A stretch of 64,000 bases of DNA from Chitinophaga deserti (GTDB lineage Bacteria > Bacteroidota > Bacteroidia > Chitinophagales > Chitinophagaceae). Shown here piece after piece: positions 35,640 through 42,738 of the stretch. Position 1 is the first letter of the stretch. Every line of letters starts with the position of its first letter. A program made the position numbers and the translations under genes. The stretch covers positions 558,001-622,000 of the forward strand of contig NZ_QFFK01000002.1 in the NCBI RefSeq assembly GCF_003149455.1, read 5' to 3'. The notes below the pieces were generated by a model, which made no database searches, had not been told where the DNA came from, and saw nothing but the letters and a program-made list of their open reading frames with translations.

Positions 35640-37160
35640 TTAAACGAGGAGGTTGCCCGTCATTTCTTTCGGGATGGGCAGGCCCATGAAGTGAAGGATG
35701 GTAGGGGCAAGATCGCCCAGCTTACCGGGCTTGACTTCACCCTTGAAATCCTGGCTGATGATGAAGAAGGGCACGGGATTGAGGGTGTGGGCGGTATTAG
35801 GCGTACCGTCTTCATTGATCATGAAGTCGGCATTACCATGGTCGGCCGTGAGGAAAATGGTGTAGTCGTTCAGCAGGGCGGTAGATACTACTTTGGCTAC
35901 GCAGGCGTCTACCGTTTCCACGGCTTTGATGGCTGCCGGCCATACACCAGTATGCCCTACCATGTCGGCATTGGCGAAATTGAGTACTACAAAGTCGGCC
36001 GTGCGCTGCTCCAGTTCGGGGAGGATGGCATCGGCGAGCTCAGGGGCGCTCATTTCGGGCTGCAGATCGTAAGTGGCTACTTTGGGGGAAGGCACCAGGA
36101 TGCGTTTTTCACCCTCGAAAGGCGTTTCCCGGCCACCGGAGAAGAAGAAGCTTACGTGCGGGTATTTCTCCGTTTCTGCGATGCGGATCTGCGTTTTACC
36201 ATTCTTTTCCAGCACTTCGCCAAGGGTCATGACGAGGTTATCATTATCGAAAATGACATGTACGCCTTTGAAGGCTTTGTCATATTCGGTCATGGTTGTA
36301 TAGTGGAGCGCCAGGGGCTGCATGCCAAAGTCGGGGAATGCCTGCTGGGTGAGTACCTCGGTGATTTCGCGGCAGCGGTCTGTCCGGAAGTTGAAGCAGA
36401 TCACTGCATCGCCGGGCTGAATATTGCCGACAGGCAGCTGGCCGTCGGTTACAATAATGGGCTTGATAAACTCATCGGTAACGCCTTCTGCATAGGATGC
36501 CTTTACGGCGAGGATCGGGTCCTGAGTGGGGGTGCCGATGCCGTTTACGAGGGCATCGTAGGCCAGTTTTACCCTTTCCCAGCGCTTATCACGGTCCATG
36601 GCGTAGTACCGGCCGGTAATGGTGGCAATACGGCCTGTGGTGGCGGTAAGATGCTGTTGCAGATCTTCCAGGTAGCCGAGGCCGCCTTTGGGATCGGTAT
36701 CGCGCCCGTCGGTAAAGGCATGGATCAGCACATTGCTGAGGCCACGCTCTTTGGCGATGGAAGTAAGGGCTTTGAGGTGGGTGATATGGGAGTGAACGCC
36801 GCCGTCGCTCACCAGGCCGATGAGGTGGAGGGCTTTATTGTTATTGCGGGCATAGTCCATAGCGTCCTGCAGCACCTTGCTGGCGGCGAGTTCGCCACTG
36901 CGTACGGCTACGTTAATGCGCTGAAGCTCCTGGTACACGATTCTTCCTGCACCGATATTGAGGTGACCCACTTCGGAGTTCCCCATCTGCCCTTCAGGCA
37001 GGCCCACGTCTTCGCCGCAGGTTATAAGGGTGCTGTGGGGGTATTGTTCATAGAGACTGTCTACGAAAGGGGTGTTCGCATGTGCGATGGCATCGGCGGC
37101 GGGCACCTGTCCCTGTCCCCAGCCATCCATGATAATCAGGATCGCTCTTTTATTTTCCAT
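35640..37160 (-). CDS. gpmI: 2,3-bisphosphoglycerate-independent phosphoglycerate mutase
   Basis: This glycolytic enzyme interconverts 3- and 2-phosphoglycerate and uses two Mn2+ ions. The 506-residue protein matches the family's usual length. It has ILIIMDGWG near the start, the nucleophile region EGQMGNSEVGHLNIGAGR (Ser in NSEV), VSDGGVHSH, AFTDGRDTDP, FNFRTDR, the alkaline-phosphatase-like metal motifs NFANADMVGHTG and LTADHGNAD, and NPVPFFI. ATG at 37160 begins the conserved N-terminus. The gene appears monocistronic, with its own terminator. Confidence 0.97.
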   Translation of the reverse strand: MENKRAILIIMDGWGQGQVPAADAIAHANTPFVDSLYEQYPHSTLITCGEDVGLPEGQMGNSEVGHLNIGAGRIVYQELQRINVAVRSGELAASKVLQDAMDYARNNNKALHLIGLVSDGGVHSHITHLKALTSIAKERGLSNVLIHAFTDGRDTDPKGGLGYLEDLQQHLTATTGRIATITGRYYAMDRDKRWERVKLAYDALVNGIGTPTQDPILAVKASYAEGVTDEFIKPIIVTDGQLPVGNIQPGDAVICFNFRTDRCREITEVLTQQAFPDFGMQPLALHYTTMTEYDKAFKGVHVIFDNDNLVMTLGEVLEKNGKTQIRIAETEKYPHVSFFFSGGRETPFEGEKRILVPSPKVATYDLQPEMSAPELADAILPELEQRTADFVVLNFANADMVGHTGVWPAAIKAVETVDACVAKVVSTALLNDYTIFLTADHGNADFMINEDGTPNTAHTLNPVPFFIISQDFKGEVKPGKLGDLAPTILHFMGLPIPKEMTGNLLV

Positions 37161-37327
37161 ACTTTAATCCGTTGTACGTTGTGAATGAATCGGGCAGTGA
37201 AATTAATAATACTATCTTTTCCGGGCTTTAAAATTTTATAACAGTGCTTATATTTCAATGACTTATTTTATATTAAATTACTGTAATCTAAAACGCTACG
37301 AGATATAGCACAATAATGGTATATTTA

Positions 37328-37356
37328 TTGAACATCAGCAATTTGGCATAGTTTTG
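37328..37356 (+). promoter_or_regulatory. Promoter of the DUF4783 gene (TTG-N18-TAGTTTTG)
   Basis: TTG at 37328-37330 and TAGTTTTG at 37349-37356 fit the Bacteroidota -33/-7 consensus with good spacing. The predicted start is near 37363, about 40 bases before the ATG at 37403. This is the best-matching housekeeping promoter seen in the window. Confidence 0.6.
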
Positions 37357-37402
37357 GCACCTTCTACGGTTGATAAAAGTATTGCGATCTAAAAAACGGA
37401 TA

Positions 37403-37798
37403 ATGAAAAAGTTAATCTTAGTGTTGGGGGTATTGCTCGCCGGGGGAATGCTGACAGCTTTTACGCTGTTTGCCAGTCCTTTCGACGAAGTGGTGAGTGC
37501 CCTTAAAAAGGGAGATTCAGGTAATCTGAGCAAACTCCTTGACAACACGGTCGAGATCAACATGGCTGGCAAATCGAACTCTTACAGTAAGGCCCAGGCA
37601 GAGATCATCCTTAAAGATTTTTTCGGCAAGAACACGGTTAAAGCTTTTGAGTTGCTCCACCGGGGTGGTCCTGAAGGGGGCTCTCAGTTCGGTGTTGGCA
37701 ATCTCACCACCAGCGGTGGCAACTACCGCACCTCATTTTTTCTACAGAAGAAAGGAAATGCTTTCGTTTTGAACGAACTGCGTTTTGAAAATAAATAA
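37403..37798 (+). CDS. DUF4783 protein, exported
   Basis: The 131-residue protein has a signal peptide (MKKLILVLGVLLAGGMLTAF) and a small NTF2-like domain (about 28-130; SPFDEVVSALKKGDSGNLSK ... NAFVLNELRFENK). The length and the position directly upstream of nadC match the DUF4783 family of Bacteroidota; its function is unknown. An in-frame TTG at 37370 lies close to the predicted transcription start and is unlikely. A terminator-like hairpin separates it from nadC. Confidence 0.82.
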   Translation: MKKLILVLGVLLAGGMLTAFTLFASPFDEVVSALKKGDSGNLSKLLDNTVEINMAGKSNSYSKAQAEIILKDFFGKNTVKAFELLHRGGPEGGSQFGVGNLTTSGGNYRTSFFLQKKGNAFVLNELRFENK

Positions 37799-37822
37799 CA
37801 ACAGCAGTACAAACGTATGTAA

Positions 37823-37855
37823 GGGCTACCCGCAATAGGCGGATGGCCTTTTTGT
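37823..37855 (+). terminator. Imperfect terminator between DUF4783 and nadC
   Basis: GGGCTACCCGC and GGCGGATGGCC form an imperfect stem around AATA, followed by TTTTTG. Partial read-through into nadC is plausible. Confidence 0.5.
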
Positions 37856-37887
37856 TTGTAACTTGCCCACTCATTCCCGATTGCGTT

Positions 37888-38748
37888 ATGTTACAGAAAG
37901 AAGCATTGGATCAGTTTATACGTGCAGCCCTGGCAGAAGATATTGGCTCAGGCGATCATAGCACGCTTGCCTCCATCCCCGCAGGCGCTACCGGCACCGC
38001 AAGGCTTAAGATCAAAGAAGAAGGCGTACTCGCCGGTATGGAAGTGGCAGAAGCGGTATTCCGCCTGCTCGACCCCAATACCGATTTCATCCCTTTCAAG
38101 AAAGATGGTGAATCCATGCAGCCGGGAGAAATAGCGTTTGAAGTGACAGCCGGTGTTCGCACCCTGCTCAGTGCAGAAAGGCTTGTCCTTAATTGCATGC
38201 AGCGCATGAGCGGCATCGCCACCCTCACCCGTACTTATACCGACCGTCTCAAAGGTTATCATACCCGTGTGCTTGACACCCGTAAAACCACCCCTAATTT
38301 CCGCATGCTCGAGAAAGAAGCCGTACGCATCGGAGGGGGGGTAAACCACCGCATCGGACTGTATGATATGATTATGCTGAAAGACAATCATATCGACTTC
38401 TCCGGCGGCATCATTCCCGCTGTGGAACGTGTGGTGGCTTACCTGAAAGAGAACAAACTGGATCTGAAAATAGAAGTGGAAGCGCGGAATATCGAAGATG
38501 TGCAGGAGATCCTGAAAGTGGGGCAGGTACACCGAATTATGCTCGACAATTTCCGGCCGGAGCAGATTGCTCCCGCGCTGGCACTTATTAACGGAAAATA
38601 TGAGACGGAAGCTTCAGGAGGTATTACCATCGAAAATGTGGAAGCATATGCAAAAACCGGTGTGGATTACGTGTCGGTAGGTGCCATCATTCATCATGCC
38701 GTAAGTCTCGACCTCAGTCTCAAAGCCGTTTTACATCCCTCTGCTTAA
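37888..38748 (+). CDS. nadC: Nicotinate-nucleotide pyrophosphorylase (quinolinate phosphoribosyltransferase)
   Basis: NadC converts quinolinate and PRPP to nicotinate mononucleotide. The 286-residue protein shows the family motifs: EDIGSGDHST, EGVLAGMEVAE, ERLVLNCMQRMSGIAT, LDTRKTTPNFRMLEKEAVRI, GGGVNHRIGLYDMIMLKDNH, IEVEARN, IMLDNF and EASGGI. ATG at 37888 gives the standard N-terminus; the in-frame extension to 37843 would begin inside the upstream hairpin. A -7-like TAACTTG lies at 37859. With nadB at 2617 it supplies two of the three steps of de novo NAD synthesis. Confidence 0.97.
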   Translation: MLQKEALDQFIRAALAEDIGSGDHSTLASIPAGATGTARLKIKEEGVLAGMEVAEAVFRLLDPNTDFIPFKKDGESMQPGEIAFEVTAGVRTLLSAERLVLNCMQRMSGIATLTRTYTDRLKGYHTRVLDTRKTTPNFRMLEKEAVRIGGGVNHRIGLYDMIMLKDNHIDFSGGIIPAVERVVAYLKENKLDLKIEVEARNIEDVQEILKVGQVHRIMLDNFRPEQIAPALALINGKYETEASGGITIENVEAYAKTGVDYVSVGAIIHHAVSLDLSLKAVLHPSA

Positions 38749-38758
38749 TCCTTTACCA

Positions 38759-39649
38759 TTGCGGAAAATTCTGATCATCATTAACCGGAAAGCCGGCACC
38801 GACCGTGAAAAATCTCTCGGCGCTGCTATTCAGCGGCAACTCCCGGCCGACCGGTTTCAGGTTGAAACCACTTATCTCCAATACCTTGGCCACGGCGCAG
38901 ACCTCTCCCGTGAAGCTGCCAGCCGTGGGGTAGACACTGTAGTTGCCGTTGGCGGCGACGGGTCTATCAACGAAATTGCACAGGGATTGCTGGGCACGCA
39001 AACAGCACTCGCTATTGTACCGCTGGGTAGTGGCAACGGGCTGGCACGTGCACTCAGTATTCCGCTGGATGCGGAAAAAGCACTCGCGATTGTAGCGGAA
39101 GGCATTAAAAAGCCCATGGATGCAGGTTACGCAAATGAGCACCTGTTTCTGAGTAATGCAGGCGTGGGTTTCGATGCGGTGATTGCAGATCGTTTCAGGC
39201 ACAGCAAGAAGCGCGGCCTCGTCAATTACGCACGGCTCGTGGTAGGTGGTTTCGCCGGTTACAAACCTGCAGTATATAAAATCCGGACAGATGACGGGCG
39301 GGAAACGGAAGTGCCTGCCTTCCTCATGACAGTAGCCAATGGCAATCAGTTTGGCTATGATTTTAAACTGGCACCGCAGGCCAGCCTGTTCGACGGGCAG
39401 CTGGATATCTGCATGGTGCGCCCCTTGCGCTTCTGGGATCTTCTGCCACTGAGCATCAGCTCATTGAGCGGGAAAATCGGGGAGAGCAGGTATATGCAGC
39501 ATTTTACAGGAAAAGAAATAACAGTGGCAAGCCCCGACCTCTCCTGCCTGCAGGTGGATGGTGATGCGGTGCCACTGACACAAGGGAAAACCGTTCATTT
39601 TAATGTTGTGCCGGGAGCGCTGCAAATGGTAGTGCCCAACGGCCGCTAA
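38759..39649 (+). CDS. Diacylglycerol kinase-like lipid kinase (YegS/DgkB family), TTG start
   Basis: The 296-residue protein begins directly with the first strand of the kinase fold (RKILIIINRKAG), then the catalytic-domain GGDGSINEIAQG and PLGSGNGLAR, and a C-terminal beta domain (LFDGQLDICMV, LQVDGDAV). It would phosphorylate diacylglycerol or a related lipid. No in-frame ATG exists near this start, so the TTG at 38759, 10 bases after nadC, is the probable initiation codon. Cotranscription with nadC and the SUI1 gene (12 bases downstream) is likely. Confidence 0.88.
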   Translation: MRKILIIINRKAGTDREKSLGAAIQRQLPADRFQVETTYLQYLGHGADLSREAASRGVDTVVAVGGDGSINEIAQGLLGTQTALAIVPLGSGNGLARALSIPLDAEKALAIVAEGIKKPMDAGYANEHLFLSNAGVGFDAVIADRFRHSKKRGLVNYARLVVGGFAGYKPAVYKIRTDDGRETEVPAFLMTVANGNQFGYDFKLAPQASLFDGQLDICMVRPLRFWDLLPLSISSLSGKIGESRYMQHFTGKEITVASPDLSCLQVDGDAVPLTQGKTVHFNVVPGALQMVVPNGR

Positions 39650-39661
39650 AAAACGTATGAT

Positions 39662-39994
39662 ATGAGCAAGAAGAAATCCTCCTCCAGCGGGATCGTTTAC
39701 TCCACAGATCCCAACTATTCGTACCGCGAAGAAGCACCGCAGGAACAGGCAACGTTATTGCCAGCAGAACAACGCCTCCGTGTGAAGCTGGATACAAAAC
39801 AGCGCGCCGGGAAAACTGTAACGGTCGTGGAAGGGTTTGTGGGAATGGAAGCCGATCTCGAAAAACTGGGGAAAGAGCTGAAAACCAAATGCGGAACAGG
39901 CGGCAGTGTAAAAGACGGGCTGGTGCTCATCCAGGGCGATTACCGGGACAAGGTGCTCCAGTGGCTGAAAGGCTGGGGGTACAATGTGAAGTAA
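39662..39994 (+). CDS. SUI1/eIF1-like translation factor (YciH family)
   Basis: The 110-residue protein has a polar N-terminus (about 1-35) and a SUI1 domain (about 40-109) with VKLDTKQRAGKTVTVVEGF, LGKELKTKCGTGGSVKDG and IQGDYRDKVLQWLKGWGY. This is the pattern of bacterial YciH proteins, homologues of eukaryotic eIF1. Their role is only partly known and may concern start-site fidelity or stress translation. It ends the nadC-lipid kinase group and faces a bidirectional terminator. Confidence 0.9.
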   Translation: MSKKKSSSSGIVYSTDPNYSYREEAPQEQATLLPAEQRLRVKLDTKQRAGKTVTVVEGFVGMEADLEKLGKELKTKCGTGGSVKDGLVLIQGDYRDKVLQWLKGWGYNVK

Positions 39995-40016
39995 GCTCCC
40001 GGATATAAAAGTATTG

Positions 40017-40049
40017 AAAAAGGCTGCTCCAGATTGGGGCAGCCTTTTT
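40017..40049. terminator. Bidirectional terminator
   Basis: AAAAAGGCTGCTCC and GGGGCAGCCTTTTT form a stem with one wobble around AGATT. T tracts occur on both strands, so it can serve the SUI1 gene and the convergent aldo/keto reductase gene. Confidence 0.85.
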
Positions 40050-40069
40050 CGTTTATCCATCAAACGTTT

Positions 40070-41053
40070 TTAGCGGTTCACCAGTTTCATGGCGCCTTCG
40101 CTGTAACGTTCTCCAGAGATCTGATAGCCTGAAAGGGTTGCTTCGATGCGGAATACTTCGTCTTCGGAAAGAAGTATATCCACCGAAGCGGCGTTTTCCT
40201 GCAGGTATTTACGGCGCTTGGTGCCGGGGATGGGTACGATATCGTTGCCCTTGGCCAGCAGCCAGGCCAGTGCGAGTTGCGGAAGCGTACAGTGCTTTTC
40301 GGATGCAAGATCCTCAAGGGCACTTACGATGCGCAGGTTTTGCTCGAAGGCCTCCTGCTGAAAGCGGGGGAGGTTGCGGCGGAAATCTGTTGGGTCGAGG
40401 GAGTTAACATTCCGAAGGTCGCTCGTGAGGGCGCCCCGGCCCAGCGGGCTGTAGGGGATGATGCCGATGCCCAGCTCGCGGCAAACAGGGATGATTTCTG
40501 CTTCAAGGTCGCGGACAAAGAGAGAATATTCGCTTTGCAACGCGGCAATGGGGTGTACGGCATTGGCCTTGCGGATGGAGGCTGCAGAAGCTTCAGAGAG
40601 GCCGAGGTAGCGCACCTTTCCTTCATTTACCAGCTCAGCCATAGCGCCCACCGTTTCTTCGATGGGTACCTTATCATCAACCCGGTGAGCATAGTAGAGG
40701 TCTATCGTATCTACGCCGAGCCTTTTGAGGGAGGCTTCACAGGCCTGTTTGAGGTAGGCGGGTGAACCGTCGAAGTAAGTAGTATTATCGTCGCGGTAAC
40801 GGAAGCCGAATTTGGTAGCAAGGAATACGTCTTTCCGTCGGGTGGCCAGCACTTCGGAGAGTTGTTTTTCGTTGAGACCGTTGCCATACATGTCTGCCGT
40901 ATCCCAGAAATTGATGCCAAGATCGAGTGCCAGTTCAAGAGTTGCGCGGGATTCTGCATCATCGCGCTGGCCGTATGCGAAAGCCATGCCCATGCATCCG
41001 AGGCCGATAGCGGAAACTTTTTCGTTGGTATTGCCCAGTGTTCTGTACTGCAT
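40070..41053 (-). CDS. Aldo/keto reductase
   Basis: The 327-residue protein is a standard (beta/alpha)8 NADPH-dependent oxidoreductase: [20 protein letters not shown], the active-site Asp and Tyr in [12 protein letters not shown], Lys in LATKFGF, His in [19 protein letters not shown] and IPIPGTKR for the cofactor phosphate. It resembles the YajO/YakC-type stress-linked reductases; the substrate is unknown. ATG at 41053 is chosen because conservation begins at QYRTLGNT; an upstream start at 41113 lies in the promoter region. A minus-strand TAGCTTTG box lies at 41078-41085. Confidence 0.93.
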   Translation of the reverse strand: MQYRTLGNTNEKVSAIGLGCMGMAFAYGQRDDAESRATLELALDLGINFWDTADMYGNGLNEKQLSEVLATRRKDVFLATKFGFRYRDDNTTYFDGSPAYLKQACEASLKRLGVDTIDLYYAHRVDDKVPIEETVGAMAELVNEGKVRYLGLSEASAASIRKANAVHPIAALQSEYSLFVRDLEAEIIPVCRELGIGIIPYSPLGRGALTSDLRNVNSLDPTDFRRNLPRFQQEAFEQNLRIVSALEDLASEKHCTLPQLALAWLLAKGNDIVPIPGTKRRKYLQENAASVDILLSEDEVFRIEATLSGYQISGERYSEGAMKLVNR

Positions 41054-41077
41054 GTGAGAATAGGATTTGTTAGAAAA

Positions 41078-41085
41078 CAAAGCTA
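41078..41085 (-). promoter_or_regulatory. Candidate -7 box of the aldo/keto reductase gene
   Basis: On the minus strand the sequence is TAGCTTTG, an exact TAnnTTTG match, 25 bases upstream of the ATG at 41053. The repeats at 41103-41140 lie just upstream and could be its operator. Confidence 0.45.
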
Positions 41086-41183
41086 CGAAGGGTAAGGTTG
41101 ATGGAAATTGCAATCGTCAAACCTTTATTTGCAAATTTCCAATCAGCAATTGCAATAGGCAACAGCCTGCGTTTGCAGGGAAA

Positions 41184-41199
41184 TGCAACAATTGTTGCA
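41184..41199. promoter_or_regulatory. 16-bp perfect palindrome TGCAACAATTGTTGCA
   Basis: A perfect palindrome ends 4 bases before a TAnnTTTG box on the plus strand, where a repressor dimer would overlap the promoter spacer. Related TTGCAA motifs recur upstream at 41109, 41129 and 41148. Confidence 0.5.
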
Positions 41200-41203
41200 C
41201 TTT

Positions 41204-41211
41204 TATATTTG
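41204..41211 (+). promoter_or_regulatory. -7 box TATATTTG facing away from the aldo/keto reductase gene
   Basis: An exact TAnnTTTG match on the plus strand, with no plus-strand gene downstream before birA (which is on the minus strand). The predicted start is near 41218. Confidence 0.45.
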
Positions 41212-41217
41212 GGTAAG

Positions 41218-41361
41218 ACGAAAAGAATGTACATCTTGTAAGCCTCCATTTATCGACCAAAATCATGGATTATGTTCCATGGCTGGCATTTTTGGAGAAG
41301 ATACAGATGTTTGTCTTTACAAATTCCACTTCTCCAAAAAGCCAGTTTATACTGGCTTTTT
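41218..41361 (+). ncRNA. Candidate small RNA with alternative hairpins
   Basis: This is inferred, not observed. A promoter box (41204) with an adjacent palindrome precedes, and a strong terminator closes, a stretch of about 144 bases with no protein gene. Within it, CTGGCATTTTTGGAGAAG (41283-41300) can pair with CTTCTCCAAAAAGCCAG (41329-41345). This pairing excludes the terminator hairpin at 41336-41361, because both use GCCAG at 41341-41345. Short frames in the stretch run past the terminator or end after a few codons. Confidence 0.35.
41336..41361. terminator. Bidirectional terminator between the RNA candidate and birA
   Basis: A perfect stem AAAAAGCCAGT / ACTGGCTTTTT with loop TTAT has T tracts on both strands. 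It lies 7 bases from the birA stop on the minus strand. Confidence 0.88.
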
Positions 41362-41367
41362 CCAGTT

Positions 41368-42108
41368 TTAGCCGGCGAAGATGTATTCTACTTCACCGAA
41401 ACTCAGCTCCAGTATTTCTTTATTTTTCTCGAGGCAAATGCGGCCATCGGGGAGTACGTCGCGGATAACGCCCTGGAATATTTCGCCATTGATGCGGTAT
41501 AGCGCGGGATCGTGAAGGCGGTACAGGTTGTTTTTGTATTCCGACAGCATGGAAGGGTAGGATTCCACACTAAGCTGGCTGTACCGTTTTTCGAGGTGGC
41601 GGCAAAGGTCCTGTGCCAGTTCGATGGAATCCCATTCGCGGCCGGTGATCTGGCGGAGGCTAACGGGATTGAGGAGATGGTCGGGGAAGTGGGGCGTATT
41701 GATGTTGAGGCCCATCCCGGCTATGGCATATTGCCATACGCTTCCGCGTAAAACGTTCTCGATAAGTATACCCCCTGCCTTTCTGTCACGCCAGTAAATA
41801 TCATTGCTCCATTTGATGCGGGTTTCATCGCCAGCGTATTTCCGGAAGAAATCGAAGGCACCGAGTGCGATGGCTACGCTGAGCATAAACTGTTGATGCA
41901 GCCCCAGTGCGGGTTGCAGGACGGTGGTGAGCATGATGTTTTCTCCGGGGGCAGAAATCCATTGTTTACCCCGTTGTCCTTTTCCTGCGGTTTGTTCCAT
42001 GGCGAACCAGGTATAGCCGGGAGCTACGGGGCCTTCGGCGACCCTTGCCATGGCATAGTTATTGGTGCTGTCTACTGTATTGAGCACATGAAACGGATAG
42101 CCTATCAC
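41368..42108 (-). CDS. birA: Biotin--[acetyl-CoA-carboxylase] ligase
   Basis: The 246-residue enzyme activates biotin with ATP and attaches it to carrier proteins. Motifs: DSTNNYA, the biotinyl-AMP loop GKGQRGKQW (GRGRRGR-type), KWSNDIYW (KWPND-type), GGILIE, and GMGLNIN. It lacks the N-terminal DNA-binding domain of E. coli BirA, so it is a ligase only. The start appears to be GTG at 42108; no ATG is suitably placed in frame. Confidence 0.93.
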   Translation of the reverse strand: MIGYPFHVLNTVDSTNNYAMARVAEGPVAPGYTWFAMEQTAGKGQRGKQWISAPGENIMLTTVLQPALGLHQQFMLSVAIALGAFDFFRKYAGDETRIKWSNDIYWRDRKAGGILIENVLRGSVWQYAIAGMGLNINTPHFPDHLLNPVSLRQITGREWDSIELAQDLCRHLEKRYSQLSVESYPSMLSEYKNNLYRLHDPALYRINGEIFQGVIRDVLPDGRICLEKNKEILELSFGEVEYIFAG

Positions 42109-42219
42109 AAATCCTGATTTAACTGTAAAATCAGCAAATTACCATCATTTTAACAATATTTTACCGGCTCATCCGTCTTCTACCATACAAGCGGGCGTTA
42201 ATTTTAAGCCCCGGTTTAG

Positions 42220-42227
42220 TAATTTTG
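42220..42227 (+). promoter_or_regulatory. Candidate -7 box of the rsfS-ftsH operon
   Basis: TAATTTTG matches TAnnTTTG, with a weak TTA at 42198-42200 at about the right -33 spacing, 36 bases before the rsfS start. Confidence 0.4.
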
Positions 42228-42263
42228 GAGATTAAAGACTATTTTTAACAAAAACAGCACTTA

Positions 42264-42668
42264 TTGGCACCCTTGACCATACTGAACAACAGGAAAAAGG
42301 CGGTAACCCGCGTTAACAGAAACAGTAAGATTTTTACATCCATCATAAAGGCCATCCAGGAAAAGAAAGGGGATAACATTGTTTCCCTTGATCTGAGAAA
42401 GATCCCTGAAGCGGTAGCCGATTTCTTCATCATTTGTGAGGCCAATTCCAGTAATCAAGTTAAGGCAATTGCGGATTTTGTGGAAGAGGAAGTGAAGAAC
42501 AACACGGACGAATCCCCCTATAAACACGAAGGTTTCACAGCCCAGCAGTGGATCCTGGTGGATTATGTGAATATAGTAGTGCATATTTTCATGCCCGAAA
42601 CCCGAAAATTCTATAGCCTGGAAGAGATGTGGAGCGATGCAGAACGCATGGAACACCTCGATCATTGA
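42264..42668 (+). CDS. rsfS: Ribosomal silencing factor RsfS, TTG start
   Basis: RsfS binds ribosomal protein L14 and blocks joining of 30S and 50S subunits. The 134-residue protein has the DUF143 pattern: IIKAIQEKKGDNIVSLDLRK, ADFFIICEANSSNQVKAIAD, GFTAQQWILVDYVNIVVHIF and SLEEMWSDA. No in-frame ATG precedes the conserved region, so TTG at 42264 (or at 42273) is used. The gene is 70 bases upstream of ftsH, a common neighbour in Bacteroidota. Confidence 0.92.
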   Translation: MAPLTILNNRKKAVTRVNRNSKIFTSIIKAIQEKKGDNIVSLDLRKIPEAVADFFIICEANSSNQVKAIADFVEEEVKNNTDESPYKHEGFTAQQWILVDYVNIVVHIFMPETRKFYSLEEMWSDAERMEHLDH

Positions 42669-42738
42669 ACAAAACCCCGGGTTTTGTATTAATTACTTAT
42701 ATAAAAGACAACTCTCATTCGTAAAGGAGCGAACGATC

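Larger units (their letters stand above)
41054..41367. other. 314-bp divergent/convergent region with multiple dyads and a candidate RNA gene
   Basis: No protein gene is supported. The region is dense in structure. An imperfect inverted repeat GGAAATTGCAA / TTGCAAATTTCC lies at 41103-41140. Several TTGCAA-like motifs, a 16-bp palindrome (41184), a plus-strand promoter box (41204), a 12-bp inverted repeat (41289-41340) and a bidirectional terminator (41336-41361) follow. Confidence 0.6.

Noticed and set aside
35634..37184. A 516-codon open frame antisense to the whole gpmI gene
   Set aside because: The gpmI frame has complete catalytic motifs. The antisense frame has no recognisable domain and follows from GC-rich third positions that leave few stops.
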